Positions 54,926-63,508 of a stretch of 64,000 nt of DNA are shown in pieces. The stretch spans positions 124,001 to 188,000 of the forward strand of contig NZ_JGYS01000001.1 in assembly GCF_000741175.1 (NCBI RefSeq), given 5' to 3'. Made by a program: the position numbers and the translations under genes. This DNA is from Bifidobacterium callitrichos DSM 23973 (lineage in GTDB: Bacteria > Actinomycetota > Actinomycetes > Actinomycetales > Bifidobacteriaceae). Every line of letters starts with the position of its first letter. The stretch's first letter is position 1. Below the pieces are notes generated by a model. That model made no database searches. It was not told the DNA's origin and saw nothing but the letters and a program-made list of their open reading frames with translations.

Positions 54926-55351
54926 ATGCACGGCCCCGAATTCCTCGAACCCATCATCCCCAAGGCCACGGTCGAACCGCCGTTCGCAACGGTCTCGGAT
55001 CTCGAATCACGCTGGCGCAAGCTCACGCCCGACGAGGCCGAAACGGCCGCATCGCTGCTCGACGACGCCAGCGACAAGATCATGACCGACTGCCCCGGAT
55101 GGGTCAACGCATCCGCGAAGACCCTGCGGCGCATCGCCTGCGCGATGGTCAAACGGGCCATGATCGCCGGCGACTCGGCCGCACTGGGCATCACCCAATC
55201 CCAGCAGACCGTCGGCCCATTCTCGCAGATGTACTCGTACAGCAACCCCACCGGCGACCTGTACCTGACCGCGTCGGAGAAACAATCCCTCGGCCAGGGC
55301 GTGCAAACCGCCTACTCGGTCAGCCTCCTGACATCGGAGGCCGGCCGATGA
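54926..55351 (+). CDS. Head-tail connector (Gp15/Gp19-like)
   Basis: 141 residues: FATVSDLESRWRKLTPDEAE and TAASLLDDASDKIMTDCPGW form the helical connector pattern; GPFSQMYSYSNPTGDLYLT follows. It should bind below the portal. Confidence 0.8.
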   Translation: MHGPEFLEPIIPKATVEPPFATVSDLESRWRKLTPDEAETAASLLDDASDKIMTDCPGWVNASAKTLRRIACAMVKRAMIAGDSAALGITQSQQTVGPFSQMYSYSNPTGDLYLTASEKQSLGQGVQTAYSVSLLTSEAGR

Positions 55352-55689
55352 AGGGTCGCGAGATCACCATCACCTACCGCACCGACTCCGGCCGACGCGA
55401 CCCCGGCAACGACATCGTCTGGACCATCGACGACACCGAAACGGTGTCCGACGTGCTCGTCGCCCCCGGAACCAGCAGTGACGCGACCGAGACCACGCGC
55501 CCCGACGGGGTCGACAATCCGATGACGTTCTACATGCCCCGCAGCTGGACATGGCGGAGCCTGCGCAACGCGCTCATCCGCTACGAGGGCGTCACCTACC
55601 GCGTGATCGGCGACCCGCAACCCTACGGCGTGGACATGACACCCACCGACTGGGGACTCGCGGTCACCGCCACCATCTCGAAGGGATAG
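55348..55689 (+). CDS. Head-tail joining protein
   Basis: 113 residues from an ATG overlapping the previous stop. Beta-rich: ITITYRTDSGRRDPGND, MTFYMPRSWTWRSLRNALIR, VTYRVIGDPQPYGVDM; matches the size and place of a stopper/closure protein. Confidence 0.7.
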   Translation: MKGREITITYRTDSGRRDPGNDIVWTIDDTETVSDVLVAPGTSSDATETTRPDGVDNPMTFYMPRSWTWRSLRNALIRYEGVTYRVIGDPQPYGVDMTPTDWGLAVTATISKG

Positions 55690-55694
55690 ACACC

Positions 55695-55973
55695 ATGGGC
55701 AGCAGCGTGAAACTCGATCTGGCGGGATTCCGCGCCTACCGCCGCCAGTGCGCGCCACTGGTCGACGAACAGGCCGACCGCATCGCCGCAGCAGCCAACG
55801 GCATGAAGCAGATCCCCGAGGCCGAATACAAGGCCGTGCCCGCGAGGGAATCCCCCGAGGGCACCATCGCCCTGGTCACCACCGGCAGGGACAGTACCAC
55901 CGCAGGCTACACGGCCGTGGACAACATGCTCCACAACACGCTCGCCAAAGCCCTCGGCAGTGGGGGCGGCTGA
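55695..55973 (+). CDS. Tail-completion-like protein (HK97 gp10-type position)
   Basis: 92 residues: VKLDLAGFRAYRRQCAPLVD then QADRIAAAANGMKQI helix. Position between joining and tail-terminator genes supports a neck/tail completion role. Confidence 0.65.
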   Translation: MGSSVKLDLAGFRAYRRQCAPLVDEQADRIAAAANGMKQIPEAEYKAVPARESPEGTIALVTTGRDSTTAGYTAVDNMLHNTLAKALGSGGG

Positions 55974-56338
55974 TGGCCAACATCGAAACGCTCCTCGTCC
56001 AATGGCTCAACACGGACCCCGCATTGCGGGACTATCCCGCGAGCATGGACGTGCCAGCCGACCGTCCGCAACGGTTCATCACGGTCGAACGCACCGGCGG
56101 GGACGACGGGCCGGTCGGAGGCCACCCCATGGTCGCCATACAGGTATGGGGCGTGAGCCGCTACGAGTGCTCGCAGACCGCCGGACTCGTCCGGCATCGC
56201 CTGCTCGCCATGCCCGCCGACCCCCTGCTGGACGCGGTCACCGGCGTCACCATCCAGTCGACCGTGAACTTCCCTCTCGGCGACATCCCCCGCTACCAGA
56301 TCCTCATCACCGTCGATGTGAAGAACGACGGCCGATAA
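55973..56338 (+). CDS. Tail terminator-like protein
   Basis: 121 residues: IETLLVQWLNTDPALRDYPA, PQRFITVERTGGDDGPVGGH and MVAIQVWGVSRYECSQTAGL are typical of the protein that caps the tail tube. Overlaps the upstream stop (TGATG). Confidence 0.75.
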   Translation: MANIETLLVQWLNTDPALRDYPASMDVPADRPQRFITVERTGGDDGPVGGHPMVAIQVWGVSRYECSQTAGLVRHRLLAMPADPLLDAVTGVTIQSTVNFPLGDIPRYQILITVDVKNDGR

Positions 56339-56367
56339 CACCTCTATATTAAGGAGAACATCATGCT

Positions 56368-57279
56368 TTGGCCACCAGCGGCAACCCGCAGAACGTTTCG
56401 TTCGGCAAGGGCTTGAGTTCGGGCTGCGTGTACCGCGCACCCACCCGACTCGTCACCGACGACAAGCTCCCCAAGGACGCCGCCACACCGCTCGACGCGA
56501 TCTTCAAGCCATGCGGCCTGATCGGCGAGGACGGCATCACCAACAGCTCCAGCACGGACACGACCAGCGTCACCGACATGGACGGCAACACCGTCATGAC
56601 CGTCGTCTCAAGCTATTCGGAAACCTACGAGATCCCGTTCCTCGAACTCAACGAACAGGTCCTCAAAGCCTACTACGGCGAGGACAACGTGACCGTGGAC
56701 GACGCGCAGCTCGACGAGCTCCTGCGCAAATACACCGCATGGCACACGTTCCCCGACACCGAGCCGACCACGTACGTGCTCGAACGCCTCATCACCGGCA
56801 ACAGGGTCAAGCGCACCGTCATCGACCGCGGCACCCTCAACAGCCGTGGCGACATCCAGGAGCATTCCTCCGACCCGGTCATCTACGACGTGACCCTCAA
56901 CGCGAACGCGTCGAGCCGCATCCCGTCCCCGACCGGCCAGCTCGCCACCAGCGTCGACTACATCGCCCCCATCGCCACCACGCCGGCCGGCACGCTGACC
57001 GCGCTCACCGTGACCGCCGCACCCCGCACCGGCGGACAGACCATCACCGTCACGCAGACCGCAGGAGAGGGACTGGCCCGCGTGTACCGCATCGACGATG
57101 CCGGCAAGGAACCCGCGATCACGTACGACGTGGAGCTCGGCGACCCGAAATGGGTCGCATTCCCCGCCAACGGACAGGTGACCGGCGCCGAAGGCCAGAT
57201 CGCATCCGTCGCCGACATCACCACGGACAAACACGTCCGCGCATACGGCAAGGCCACGCTGCCCGCGGCGGGCAAGTGA
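56368..57279 (+). CDS. Major tail (tube) protein with C-terminal extra domain
   Basis: 303 residues from TTG at 56368. N-terminal tube domain (VSFGKGLSSGCVYRAPTRLV, SETYEIPFLELNEQVLKAYY) and a C-terminal beta domain of about 90 residues (LTVTAAPRTGGQTITVTQ and AYGKATLPA at its ends) that recurs in the next gene. AAGGAG suits an ATG at 56363, which is out of frame; one extra T in the TTT run would join it as MLLATSG. So either a TTG start or another lost base. Confidence 0.8.
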   Translation: MATSGNPQNVSFGKGLSSGCVYRAPTRLVTDDKLPKDAATPLDAIFKPCGLIGEDGITNSSSTDTTSVTDMDGNTVMTVVSSYSETYEIPFLELNEQVLKAYYGEDNVTVDDAQLDELLRKYTAWHTFPDTEPTTYVLERLITGNRVKRTVIDRGTLNSRGDIQEHSSDPVIYDVTLNANASSRIPSPTGQLATSVDYIAPIATTPAGTLTALTVTAAPRTGGQTITVTQTAGEGLARVYRIDDAGKEPAITYDVELGDPKWVAFPANGQVTGAEGQIASVADITTDKHVRAYGKATLPAAGK

Positions 57280-57293
57280 GATAGGAGGATCGC

Positions 57294-58349
57294 ATGGCTG
57301 ACAATCCGATCATGCTGGCCGCCGACGGCACGCCCGTGCCCGGCCAGCTCGAACTCAACAAGACCATCAATCTGGTCGCGGTACCCCACTACTCGGACGG
57401 CACCACCGGCCAGCCGACCGCCAACGCCGAATGGGCGCTCGACCCTGCCGGCAACGGCACCATCACCGCAGGCGGCGCGCTCACCCTCACCAAACCCGGC
57501 GCCACCCAGATCACCGCCACCCTCGCCAACGACGACGGCACCCAGATCACCAGCACGCCGGTCACCATCACCGGCGTCCAGCTCTACGCGCTGACCGTGA
57601 CCGCGGTCACCCGCAAGGGCGGCCAGACCGTCACCGTGGACCAGGCCCCCGCCAACGGGGAACTGCGACGCTACAAGATCACCAACGCGGACGCCAAACC
57701 GACCGTCGCGTACGATCAGGTGCTCGCCACGGCCGACGGCTGGGTCGAATGGCCCGAAAACGGTCAGATCACGGGCACGGCGGGACAGGTCATCACCGTC
57801 GTGCACGTCACCACGCAGGGCGCGAAGGCTCGCGCGGTCGGCACCGCGGTCCTGCCCGCCCCGTCGACCGGCACGGTCGAAAGCGTAGCGTTCACGGCGG
57901 ATACCCCCGTGGCGGGCGTCCTGTCACACGACTACACGCTCGGCTGCGTGCTCACCCCGGCCGACGCAGACGACCAGGCGGTCACATGGACGTCAAGCGA
58001 TAAAACCATCGCCGATTTCACCAAGACCGGCGCGGCCCCGCTGCACAAGATCCTGACCACCACCGCGAAGGCGGGCACGACCAAGATCACCGTGACCACG
58101 CACGACGGCAACCACACCGCCGAAATGACGTTCACCAACTCGGTCGCCCCGACCGGCATCGAGGTCACGCCCAACCCGATCACCATGCGAGTCGGCGAGG
58201 CATTGGACCCGGCGGTGAATATCCTGCCCGCCGAGGCGTATCAGGGCGTGGTCATTACCAGCGATGACCCGGACATCGTGAGCGTGGTGGACGACTCCAA
58301 GGCGGCCACCGTGGACGAGTCGCGCGTGGGCGAGGCGAGGATCGGATGA
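57294..58349 (+). CDS. Multi-Ig-like phage surface protein
   Basis: 351 residues in four beta domains: a Big_2-like repeat (WALDPAGNGTITAGGALTLT, KPGATQITATL), a domain matching the tail-tube protein's C-terminus (LTVTAVTRKGGQTVTVDQ), a second Big_2-like repeat (VTWTSSDKTIADFTKTGAAP) and a partial third (GIEVTPNPITMRVGEALDPA). Such Ig-like proteins decorate phage tails or heads and bind carbohydrate surfaces. Confidence 0.75.
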   Translation: MADNPIMLAADGTPVPGQLELNKTINLVAVPHYSDGTTGQPTANAEWALDPAGNGTITAGGALTLTKPGATQITATLANDDGTQITSTPVTITGVQLYALTVTAVTRKGGQTVTVDQAPANGELRRYKITNADAKPTVAYDQVLATADGWVEWPENGQITGTAGQVITVVHVTTQGAKARAVGTAVLPAPSTGTVESVAFTADTPVAGVLSHDYTLGCVLTPADADDQAVTWTSSDKTIADFTKTGAAPLHKILTTTAKAGTTKITVTTHDGNHTAEMTFTNSVAPTGIEVTPNPITMRVGEALDPAVNILPAEAYQGVVITSDDPDIVSVVDDSKAATVDESRVGEARIG

Positions 58350-59665
58350 GCTACACGCCGCTGGGACTGCACTCCGGCGACGTGCTCACCGCACGGGCGC
58401 TGGCCCATATGGAGTCGGGGATCATCGACGCCGCCACACCCGCGCAGGTCGCACTGGGAATGATCTCGGCCGAGAGCATCGGCTGCCGCGCCAACGACCC
58501 CGATTTCGACAACGCCGTCCCGCTGAACGAGTATTTTTCCACGGCGGGCAGGAGCATCGCATTCGCGCAGGGCGACTACCATTTCCGCACACCGCTGGTC
58601 CTATCCAGCCCACGCCGCATCTCCTGTCCCCACGGCAGCCGGCTCGTGCTCGATGCGGACGTGGAGGGGCCGGCCGTGTCAATCCGCTACCGGTACGCGG
58701 ACAAGGTCCCGGCGGACACCGGCATCAGCCTGCGCGTCGATCTGGACGGGCACGCCCGCGACGGGATCATGATGGACGGGGCGTACGGCGGGGATTTCAA
58801 TCTCATGGCGCGCGATTTCACCGGCGTCGGCATCACCATCACCCACAGTCTGGGCCTGTCGGGTCGCTTGCAGGCGTCCAACACGAAAACGCTGGCCGAC
58901 ACTGGGCTGCTGCTCGACAGCACGGACGACCGGTGGGACAAGCTCGGCGCGGTCAACTGCCGTGTCGGCGTGCGATTGACCGGCGCGGACAGCTGGGCGG
59001 ACGTGGTGCACTGCTGGTGCGACGGGGTGCGCGGCGACCAGACGGTGACCGGCGTGAGCGTGGAGGGAGACTATTACACGATCGGCATGCTCGTCAGCGA
59101 CGGGCTCGTGCGTGCGATCCGCCTGACCGACCAGCCCATGTGCACGATCCTCGCGTACGTCGAGTACGCGACCCCCGACTCTGACCAGTCATGCGTCGCC
59201 TACCTCGACCCGCCCGTCGGATCGGGCTCCACGCATCCGGGCCTGTCGATCATGGACTCGCGCATCGGGACCGCGCCGGCGCATCTGCTCGACTCGTCCG
59301 ACTGGACGCGCGCGGCCACGCACCGCATCGATCTCGGCCGGCTCCACATGCCCCACGCCTCCCCACTCACCCTGTCCGGCATCGCCTCCAAGCCCGGCAT
59401 GCTCCCGGCATTGGAGACCGCGTTCGGCCGGGCCAACTGGGACAGTCTCGTCCCGTGCGCGCAATCAGACTGCCCGGGTGGTGTGCTGCGCGTCACCCCC
59501 ATGGGAGGTCCCGGCGGTGACCCCGGCGCGGTGGGCCTGCTCGCCGAGATCACCACCCCCGACCGCTCATGGCGGGCCGTCCTGCCCGCCGGCGGCCCAC
59601 TGACTGCGGACACGACATGGCGGCAGACCATTGCCGCGACCATCCCCAACCCCAACAACCAGTAA
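58346..59665 (+). CDS. Tailspike-like (beta-helix) protein
   Basis: 439 residues. The N-terminal block GLHSGDVLTARALAHMESGI resembles the virion-anchoring segment of phage appendage proteins; the rest looks like a parallel beta-helix (repeated turns such as GITITHSLGLSGRLQASNTK and GVSVEGDYYTIGMLVSDG). Probably receptor binding. Overlaps the Ig-like gene by ATGA. Confidence 0.7.
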   Translation: MSYTPLGLHSGDVLTARALAHMESGIIDAATPAQVALGMISAESIGCRANDPDFDNAVPLNEYFSTAGRSIAFAQGDYHFRTPLVLSSPRRISCPHGSRLVLDADVEGPAVSIRYRYADKVPADTGISLRVDLDGHARDGIMMDGAYGGDFNLMARDFTGVGITITHSLGLSGRLQASNTKTLADTGLLLDSTDDRWDKLGAVNCRVGVRLTGADSWADVVHCWCDGVRGDQTVTGVSVEGDYYTIGMLVSDGLVRAIRLTDQPMCTILAYVEYATPDSDQSCVAYLDPPVGSGSTHPGLSIMDSRIGTAPAHLLDSSDWTRAATHRIDLGRLHMPHASPLTLSGIASKPGMLPALETAFGRANWDSLVPCAQSDCPGGVLRVTPMGGPGGDPGAVGLLAEITTPDRSWRAVLPAGGPLTADTTWRQTIAATIPNPNNQ

Positions 59666-59676
59666 GGAGCACGCAT

Positions 59677-60123
59677 ATGAGTGTCATCGGCAACAAGACC
59701 GGCGACGCGGCCCTGAAGGTCGCGTCCGCCGCGGATCCCGCGGTCGCGGTCAGCATACCCGTACGCGTGAGGAGTAACCTGCTCACCGTCCCTGCCAGCA
59801 TCAAATCGAACGGCTTGTCATGGGACCGCGAGGGCGAGGACTCGATCCACGCCACCGGCACGGTCCCAGCCGCCGGATGGACCAGCGTCGAATACTCAAT
59901 GGGCCTCGATGCGGGCACGTATTACCTCGGCATCGACAAGCCCGACAAGGCGACGTTCGTGATCCGCACCGCGGGATCCAACACGTCGATCCTGTCCACG
60001 TCCGGCACCGTCGAGGGGCATCTGGACGCCGGCACCTACCGAATCATCGTCATGCTGATGAATGTCGAGGCCGGCCAGCAGATCGATCTCACCATCCGTC
60101 CGATGCTGGGCAAAATCAAGTAA
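59677..60123 (+). CDS. Small appendage protein, jelly-roll type (paralogue A)
   Basis: 148 residues. The N-terminal KVASAADPAVAVSIPVRV matches the end of a Big_2 repeat, followed by a jelly-roll-like carbohydrate-binding-type domain (LSWDREGEDSIHATGTV, LDAGTYYLGIDKPDK, IDLTIRPML). Same plan as the genes at 61588 and 62189. AAGGAG precedes the ATG. Confidence 0.65.
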   Translation: MSVIGNKTGDAALKVASAADPAVAVSIPVRVRSNLLTVPASIKSNGLSWDREGEDSIHATGTVPAAGWTSVEYSMGLDAGTYYLGIDKPDKATFVIRTAGSNTSILSTSGTVEGHLDAGTYRIIVMLMNVEAGQQIDLTIRPMLGKIK

Positions 60124-60138
60124 GGGGAGTAGCAAGTC

Positions 60139-61563
60139 ATGGTGGTTTCACATGTATGGAGGACGGGCGACGTGATCACCAGCGTCCGACTCAACTCACT
60201 CGAATCCCGAGCGCTCGACTCGGTGCCCGCCATGGCGTCCGCCGGCCTCACGTCGGGCGACGTGGTCGCCACGCGCGGCTGGGCGACGCCCGGTGACGGC
60301 GGCGCGGCCGCGTACGACATCCGCGCCCGACAGGCCAACGACCAGCTGGACGGATGGAGGCTCATCGCGGTAGGAGACACGCTCACGGCCGTGCTGCGGA
60401 TCCCGCAGGACATGGACTGCCGGATCGCGGGAATATTCCCCAACATGGACACGGATATCTCCGGCCGGCTCAACAAGCTGTTCGCGATGCTGGTCGAGGG
60501 CGACAACACGAGCCGGCCCGTGGTGCGCATGCCCTCGGGATCCTACCGGTGCGACAGTCCCATCACCATGGGCACGGGCACGCGCCTGGTGGGCGAATAC
60601 CCTCCTGTCGGCTGGTCCCAGGGCGTGCGCGTACCCGGCACTAAACTCAATTTCGCCCATGCCACTTTCACGGGCGTGGCGTGCGTGACGGGCGATGAGA
60701 TCGAGGGTGTGTGGATCAACTGCGGCGCATGCACCATCAAGGACGACCGCACCAAGCTCAGACCGGGAGACTCCGCGTCGGACTATGGCGGATGGAGCGT
60801 GGAGACCGTGATCCGCAGCAACGTCGACGGTCTCAGGGTCGGCATCGGCGCACACCGGGTCGTGGTCACCGGCGCCTCGCGCACGGGCTACGTGGTCGGC
60901 ACCGCCAAGGACCTGACTAACTGCGCCGCCTACGAATGCCACACCGGATTCGACATCGGCAACGACTGCATCATCTACGGGCTCTACGGATTCAACTTGG
61001 AGACGTTCATCCGCCTGTCGGGCGCAATCAGCACACTGATCGGCGTGCGATGTGACAGCGTGCACGGCGACGCGATCATTTTCGACGGCTTCGCAGAAAC
61101 ATTCACGCTGATCGGAGTGAATCTCGACTGGGTGGGCGGTGCTGCCATCCGCTTCGGAGACTCGGCCGTCGGCAACATGGTCGTCGCCCTGTCCTGCTCG
61201 CGCGTGGCCGCCCACGGATCCAGCCTGCAAAATGCCTTGCCCTTGCCTGGCTACGGGTGCGTGCGCTTCCAAGGCGGGGCGAGCGGCAACACGGTGTCCA
61301 TGCTCACCGGCCGGGACACGATCCTCGACCATCCCGTCGAGGGCATACCCGACTACAAGAGCCCCGCCATCCCGGTCCTGTGCGACAACACGGCGGACGG
61401 CACGACCAACCTTATCGAACTGCGTGGCGGACCATACGGCATGTTCGAAACCGAGGGGTACGAGAATCCGGTCGCGACCAAGGTTTCGGGCAGCACGAAC
61501 TCGGGTAGCCTCGTCATTGACAACGGACTGACCCGACGCACCATCAAACTCAACACCATCTGA
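60139..61563 (+). CDS. Tailspike-like (beta-helix) protein
   Basis: 474 residues. The N-terminus HVWRTGDVITSVRLNSLESR parallels the start of the 58346 spike; ATRGWATPGDGGAAAYDIR is the pectate-lyase-like spike entry motif, and the body has regular beta-helix rungs. Probably a receptor-binding or depolymerase spike. Confidence 0.75.
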   Translation: MVVSHVWRTGDVITSVRLNSLESRALDSVPAMASAGLTSGDVVATRGWATPGDGGAAAYDIRARQANDQLDGWRLIAVGDTLTAVLRIPQDMDCRIAGIFPNMDTDISGRLNKLFAMLVEGDNTSRPVVRMPSGSYRCDSPITMGTGTRLVGEYPPVGWSQGVRVPGTKLNFAHATFTGVACVTGDEIEGVWINCGACTIKDDRTKLRPGDSASDYGGWSVETVIRSNVDGLRVGIGAHRVVVTGASRTGYVVGTAKDLTNCAAYECHTGFDIGNDCIIYGLYGFNLETFIRLSGAISTLIGVRCDSVHGDAIIFDGFAETFTLIGVNLDWVGGAAIRFGDSAVGNMVVALSCSRVAAHGSSLQNALPLPGYGCVRFQGGASGNTVSMLTGRDTILDHPVEGIPDYKSPAIPVLCDNTADGTTNLIELRGGPYGMFETEGYENPVATKVSGSTNSGSLVIDNGLTRRTIKLNTI

Positions 61564-61587
61564 ACCATCTGACAGGAGGCATTTTCA

Positions 61588-62141
61588 ATGATCCAGAACA
61601 GCATCGGGGGGGGGGGCTGATCGGCCGCCGTAAAGGCAATACCACAGTGCGCGTCGCTAGCATCCTCGACCCCACCAAAACCGTGGGCATCCCCGTTACC
61701 GTGCTCGCCCCGCTCAAAAACCTGTGGCACGCGCCACAGGAGCAGACGGCCGATGGAATCTCATGCACCGTGGCATCGGACGGCGGCATCCGCCTCAAAG
61801 GCGTGAGTACTCTGCCCGAGGGGATCAGCAATCGCACCGATTTCTACCCATTGAGCGACGGCCAGAAAATAGCACTGCCGGCTGGCGAGTACACGCTCTC
61901 CTGCAAGGACGACATGACCGGCATCATCCTGTTCTGCATCATGTCGGTCGACGATCAACCCGATCGGTACATGATCATCCCGACCTCGAACGGCAACGCG
62001 AAAACCCTCACGTTCACCCTGCCGGAGCATGCGAGCGTGACCCCGGTCGTGGGCGTGCAGGGCGGGGCCACGATCGATCTGACCGTGCATCCCATGCTCG
62101 AGGACGGCGACACGGCCCACGACTACATCCCATACCAATAA
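61588..62141 (+). CDS. Appendage protein, poly-G tract, out of frame as written (paralogue B)
   Basis: AGGAGG precedes the ATG at 61588. With 11 G at 61606-61616 translation is MIQNSIGGGG then TGA. With 12 or 9 G it reads on as LIGRRKGNTTVRVASILDPT and a 164-residue jelly-roll-type domain ending LTVHPMLEDGDTAHDYIPYQ. Internal starts (GTG at 61647) could give a shorter product. ON/OFF by tract length is the expected behaviour if the run slips. Confidence 0.7.
61606..61616 (+). repeat. Poly-G tract 1 (11 G)
   Basis: Eleven consecutive G within codons 7-10 of the gene at 61588, preceded by CATC. The gene is off as written; 12 (or 9) G would be on. Confidence 0.85.
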
Positions 62142-62188
62142 CCCATCCCGCTCGGCATGGGATGGGCCCATTCGAAAGGATTCATCCT

Positions 62189-62644
62189 ATGCCCAGCATC
62201 GGTATTACCGGCCGCGTCCTCGGTCAATCCAGCATCCGGGTCGCGTCCACGCTCGACCCGGCCATAAAGGCCGCCGTCCCCGTCAGGGTCGAGGGCGCGA
62301 ACCTGTACACGCCCCAACTGCCCTTCACCTCGAAGGGCGTGACGTTCAGCCGCAACACGGATGGCAGCATCCACGTCGCCGGCACAGGCACAATCAACTG
62401 GGTCGCCCTCCCCATCAGCCTGAAGCTCGCCGAGGGCGACTACAAGGCCACCCTAAGCCGCAAGACCGGATCGAGCCTGACATCGAAGGTCTCGACAGAC
62501 GATCAGACCAACCTGTGGATATTCGAGGAAGGCGAGCAAACCAGACATCTGACCGCCGGCGTCTACAATATCCTCATCCTGACCGGCGATGCGGGCCAAA
62601 CATACGACGAGGACGTCACCCTCGACGTCCACCAAATCAACTAA
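62189..62644 (+). CDS. Small appendage protein (paralogue C)
   Basis: 151 residues: IGITGRVLGQSSIRVASTLD aligns with paralogue B and the rest (VTFSRNTDGSIHVAGTG, LKLAEGDYKATLSRKTG) with A and B. It has no poly-G tract, so it is always in frame. GAAAGGA precedes the ATG. Confidence 0.65.
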   Translation: MPSIGITGRVLGQSSIRVASTLDPAIKAAVPVRVEGANLYTPQLPFTSKGVTFSRNTDGSIHVAGTGTINWVALPISLKLAEGDYKATLSRKTGSSLTSKVSTDDQTNLWIFEEGEQTRHLTAGVYNILILTGDAGQTYDEDVTLDVHQIN

Positions 62645-62654
62645 GGAGCACAAA

Positions 62655-63508
62655 ATGGCGGAACAAAAAGCAATCGGGGGGGGGGGTATACCCTCACAGG
62701 CTTGAAACCCGGCAGCACCACGGTCAAGATTACCAGCGTTGCGGACCCGGCGAAAAGCATTGAGGTCCCGGTGACGGTGACCGCTGAGCTCGCGGTTCAT
62801 GCGGCTGCGTGGCCGGACGGTCAGCGGATCATCGTACCCGCGCCCCCGGCCGGCTACGAGGATCGGTATACGATCACCGACCCGGACGGTATCCCCACGG
62901 TCACACCGGGCGGCACGCTGCCGGACGGATGGTCGATCCTGCCCGCGTCCGGTGTGGTCAAGGAGCCCGAGGGACGTGTGATCACGGTCGCGGCCGTCAA
63001 AACGATCGACCGATCGATCCTGTACGCAGGCAACACCACGCTGCCGACACCGTTATCTCGCAACATCGCGTACATGCCGGCCATGGACAACGCGGCCGGC
63101 ATCACTGTCGAACTCAACGAGGACGGATCCCTGAAACTGTCTGGCAAGAGCACCGTCATCGGATCCGGCCCGCACTATCCGATCAACGACGGCTTCCTCC
63201 TGCCGGGCGAGACGTACACGCTCAGCGCCTCGGGCATGCCCGAGGGCTACAAGCCGTCGATCTGCACTAACGATCTGGCAACGGTCATCCAGGACGACAC
63301 CGGTACCTTCACCGTCCCTGTCGAGGGATATGCGACGCCGGTCGAACTGCTGATCGGCTCGAAATGGTATCCGTCCCTCGAGGATCTGCCGGAGGCGACC
63401 GCCGCATCAGTCAAAATCCAACTCGAGCGAGGATCCACGGCGAGCGAATGGGTCAAGCCCATCCAACCGCAGGGCGTCGCCTCCTTTCGTGACGCTTACG
63501 TCGGGTGA
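62655..63508 (+). CDS. Larger appendage protein, poly-G tract, out of frame as written (paralogue D)
   Basis: AAGGAG precedes the ATG at 62655. With 11 G at 62676-62686 it reads MAEQKAIGGGGIPSQA then TGA. With 12 (or 9) G it continues YTLTGLKPGSTTVKITSV, a Big_2 repeat end, then a domain related to those in the tail-tube and Ig-like proteins (GYEDRYTITDPDGIPTVTPG, EGRVITVAAVKTI) and a jelly-roll-type domain: about 284 residues. A TTG at 62702 could start a shorter product. Confidence 0.7.
62676..62686 (+). repeat. Poly-G tract 2 (11 G)
   Basis: Eleven G near the start of the gene at 62655, preceded by AATC, with the same length and the same off phase as tract 1. Confidence 0.85.

Noticed and set aside
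58346..61563. Spike proteins as tape measure
   Set aside because: They are too short and beta-helical rather than long and alpha-helical.
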